From: Natrononativus amylolyticus
GTDB lineage: Archaea; Halobacteriota; Halobacteria; Halobacteriales; Natrialbaceae
Direction of reading: 5' to 3'
Assembly (NCBI RefSeq): GCF_024362525.1
Contig: NZ_CP101460.1
Span: 124,001 to 188,000 of the forward strand
DNA length: 64,000 nt
The number at the start of each line of letters is the position of its first letter. Position 1 is the stretch's first letter. Both the position numbers and the translations under genes were made by a program. Below, piece after piece: positions 62,663 through 64,000 of the stretch. The notes under the pieces are model-generated. The model was not told the DNA's origin, searched no databases, and was given only the letters and a program-made list of their open reading frames with translations.

Positions 62663-63724
62663 TTACCTCGGGTGGGTTGCATCTGGAATCGGTTCTGCGT
62701 CTGTACTCGGTGGCTGGCTGGCCCCGGCAATGGCGTTGACGATGACGGTCGTCATGTCACAGGTCTCCGATAAGAGCCGCTCCCGGCGGCGCTGCCACGT
62801 CGACGGCGGCTCCTCGAGTGCGGTCACGGCGGTCGCGAACGCCTCCGCTCGCGCGTTTCGCCCCCGGACGTTGAACACCAGTTCGAACTCGTCCTCGAGT
62901 TGGTGGGTGGCTCGTCGCTCGCAGTCGCTGACGTACACCGTCGGCGTGCCGAGAACGGCGCTCTCGACCGCGGTCGTCGACCGCTCGGTCACGACGAGGT
63001 CGGCGCAGGCGAGGGCGTCGTGTACGCGGTGGGCGTCGAGGGAGCGTCGCCGCCGCTCGAGCGGCTCCGGAAGCGGCGTCTCGGCGGCGATCAGCACCGT
63101 CGCGCCCTCGCGCTCGAGTCGCTCGACGAACTCGAGGGTTTTCGAGGGCTCGTCGTCCTCCCAGGAGGCGAGCGTCGTGAGCACGAGCCGGTCGCCGGGT
63201 TCGGCGTCCGGCGTGAGGTCCGCCCGGAGGCTTCGATCGGGCGTGAACCGGTTCGGGTGGAGGTACGCCAGCTCGTGGTAGCTCCGGTGGCGGATCACGC
63301 CCGCCGTCGACTCCGTCTCGACGCGGCGAGGGACACAGACGGTGTCCACGAGCGGTCGGGTGAGCCGGCCGAGGAGCGTCGTCCGGTCGGTGTCGCTGAA
63401 CACGACGCTTCGAGCGCCGACGAGCGACGCGACGTGGGCGACTGCGCTGGCGTTTACGGCGCTGAGCACGTCGGGCTCGAGGCGGCGGGCGTGTTTCAAC
63501 AGCCGCGTCTCGTACTCGAGCTGGCTGCGCGCCGGCTCGCCGAGACGGTCGCCCGTCCCTCCCAGGCCGACGTGGGGAATCTCGAACCGCTCGAGCGCCT
63601 CCAGGACCGCGGGGCGCTCCCGCGCGAAGACGCACACGTCGTGATCGTCGGCCTCGAGCGTCCGGATCGCGTGTCTGAAAAACCGAACGTGGTCTGCGCA
63701 CTCGACGGTGACGATGACTCTCAC
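62663..63724 (-). CDS. DUF354-type glycosyltransferase, diverged paralog
   Basis: 353 residues, GTG start. RVIVTVECADHVRFFRHAIRTLEADDHDVCVFARERP, SVVFSDTDRTTLLGRLTRP, YHELAYLHPNRFTPD and DLVVTERSTTAVESAVLGTPTVYVSD match the DUF354 gene at 57921-59006 block by block, with lower conservation and more arginine. The GTG overlaps the stop of a 34-codon ORF. Probably a second sugar transfer in the same glycan. Confidence 0.87.
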   Translation of the reverse strand: MRVIVTVECADHVRFFRHAIRTLEADDHDVCVFARERPAVLEALERFEIPHVGLGGTGDRLGEPARSQLEYETRLLKHARRLEPDVLSAVNASAVAHVASLVGARSVVFSDTDRTTLLGRLTRPLVDTVCVPRRVETESTAGVIRHRSYHELAYLHPNRFTPDRSLRADLTPDAEPGDRLVLTTLASWEDDEPSKTLEFVERLEREGATVLIAAETPLPEPLERRRRSLDAHRVHDALACADLVVTERSTTAVESAVLGTPTVYVSDCERRATHQLEDEFELVFNVRGRNARAEAFATAVTALEEPPSTWQRRRERLLSETCDMTTVIVNAIAGASQPPSTDAEPIPDATHPR

Positions 63725-63825
63725 GCGCGGTTCACCCCCGGAATCTGACTGGTCGCTCCGGTAGCACCGACGACGGCCGGGGCTGATCGGTGGAGCCCGC
63801 CCGTCGCGGTGCTGTCGTCGCTCAT
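63721..63825 (-). CDS. 34-codon ORF overlapping both neighbours
   Basis: ATG at 63825 (MSDDSTATGG start), TGA at 63721-63723. Its ATG overlaps the acyltransferase stop as ATGA and its stop overlaps the GTG of the DUF354 gene as GTGA. The rest of the operon uses the same coupling, so this frame is probably translated. Low-complexity, Gly/Ala/Ser/Thr-rich; no family known. Confidence 0.5.
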   Translation of the reverse strand: MSDDSTATGGLHRSAPAVVGATGATSQIPGVNRA

Positions 63826-64000
63826 ATCTGGTTCTGTGCCTGGAGGGTCTCGGGCAGTGGCAGGTGCTCTCCCGGCGCGCCGACGACGAGCGTCTCCGGG
63901 GGGACGTCCTCGGTGACGACGGCGCCGGCGGCGACGAACGCGCTCTCGCCGACGGTGACGCCGGGGAGGATCGTCGCGTTCGCGCCGACGGAGACGCCGT
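63822..64000 (-). CDS. Hexapeptide-repeat acyltransferase (C-terminal part; rest outside window)
   Basis: The last 59 residues are in the window. The repeat pattern GVSVGANATILPGVTVGESAFVAAGAVVTEDVPPETLVVGAPGEHL is the left-handed beta-helix of bacterial-type acetyltransferases (WbbJ/DapH-like), with the usual AxxVVT-DVP end. Probably O- or N-acetylates a sugar. Leads the unit with the 34-codon ORF and the DUF354 paralog. Confidence 0.85.
   Translation of the reverse strand, partial: GVSVGANATILPGVTVGESAFVAAGAVVTEDVPPETLVVGAPGEHLPLPETLQAQNQI

Noticed and set aside
62392-62730. 112-residue open frame between the GT-C-like gene and the DUF354 paralog
   Set aside because: It runs through the inverted-repeat element and into both neighbours; composition is not acidic and no motif is present.
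1-64000. tRNA and rRNA genes
   Set aside because: No cloverleaf with a GTTCAAATC-type arm or ribosomal motif was recognised by eye; a tRNA scan would be decisive.

Overview
The window is a piece of a haloarchaeal main chromosome. The DNA is GC-rich with short AT-rich promoter patches, the predicted proteins are strongly acidic, and many starts look leaderless, with a TATA-like box about 25-30 bases before the start codon. Markers of the group include Orc1/Cdc6 with ORB origin repeats, several bacterio-opsin-activator-type (HTH_10) regulators, a MTH865-family protein, an amphi-Trp protein and Tat-type lipoprotein signals. Order or genus cannot be fixed from what I see (Natrialbales-like is a guess).

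Layout. 1-5.7 kb: a leftward Mrp/Mnh-type Na+/H+ antiporter operon, cut by the window edge, led by a universal-stress-domain/MnhE fusion. 5.9-11.3 kb: pyrD, a rhomboid-like membrane protein, a ribbon-helix-helix regulator, a MTH865-family protein, a 49-residue zinc-finger protein and a large PAS-GAF-HTH_10 regulator. 11.6-18 kb: a complete histidine utilisation operon (hutU-hutG-hutI-hutH, each pair overlapping by 4 bases) diverging from an HTH_10 regulator. 18-26 kb: small haloarchaeal proteins, a metzincin protease, a winged-helix repressor with repeats at its start, a decayed HTH_10 gene, the otsA-otsB trehalose pair and a Xaa-Pro peptidase. 26.3-28.7 kb: orc1/cdc6 and a replication origin with outward-facing ORB repeats around an AT-rich core.

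30-35.4 kb: a metal-handling and cytochrome-biogenesis group (frameshifted metal-binding lipoprotein, polytopic membrane protein, SCO, TlpA-like thioredoxin, CcdA). 35.6-39.1 kb: a DUF4129/DUF58 membrane gene set without its usual MoxR ATPase. 39.3-43.5 kb: two more HTH_10 regulators. 43.6-64 kb: a surface-glycan locus with a Tat-exported beta-helix protein, Wzx-type flippase, several glycosyltransferases (GT2, GT4, DUF354), polysaccharide deacetylase, an asparagine-synthase-like amidotransferase, a DUF1616 protein, a GT-C-like membrane protein and a hexapeptide acyltransferase. A Kef-type antiporter sits inside it.

Points that stand out: a perfect 20-base ORB core inside hutH about 15 kb from the origin, and weaker ORB-like sites at three other places, one exactly on a frameshift; several short ORFs whose stop codons overlap the start of the next gene; a 110-bp MITE-like element between glycan genes; and several enzymes with altered key residues (PyrD, HutG, the rhomboid-like protein, SCO, the asparagine-synthase-like protein). 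All calls come from reading the sequence; no database search was run.
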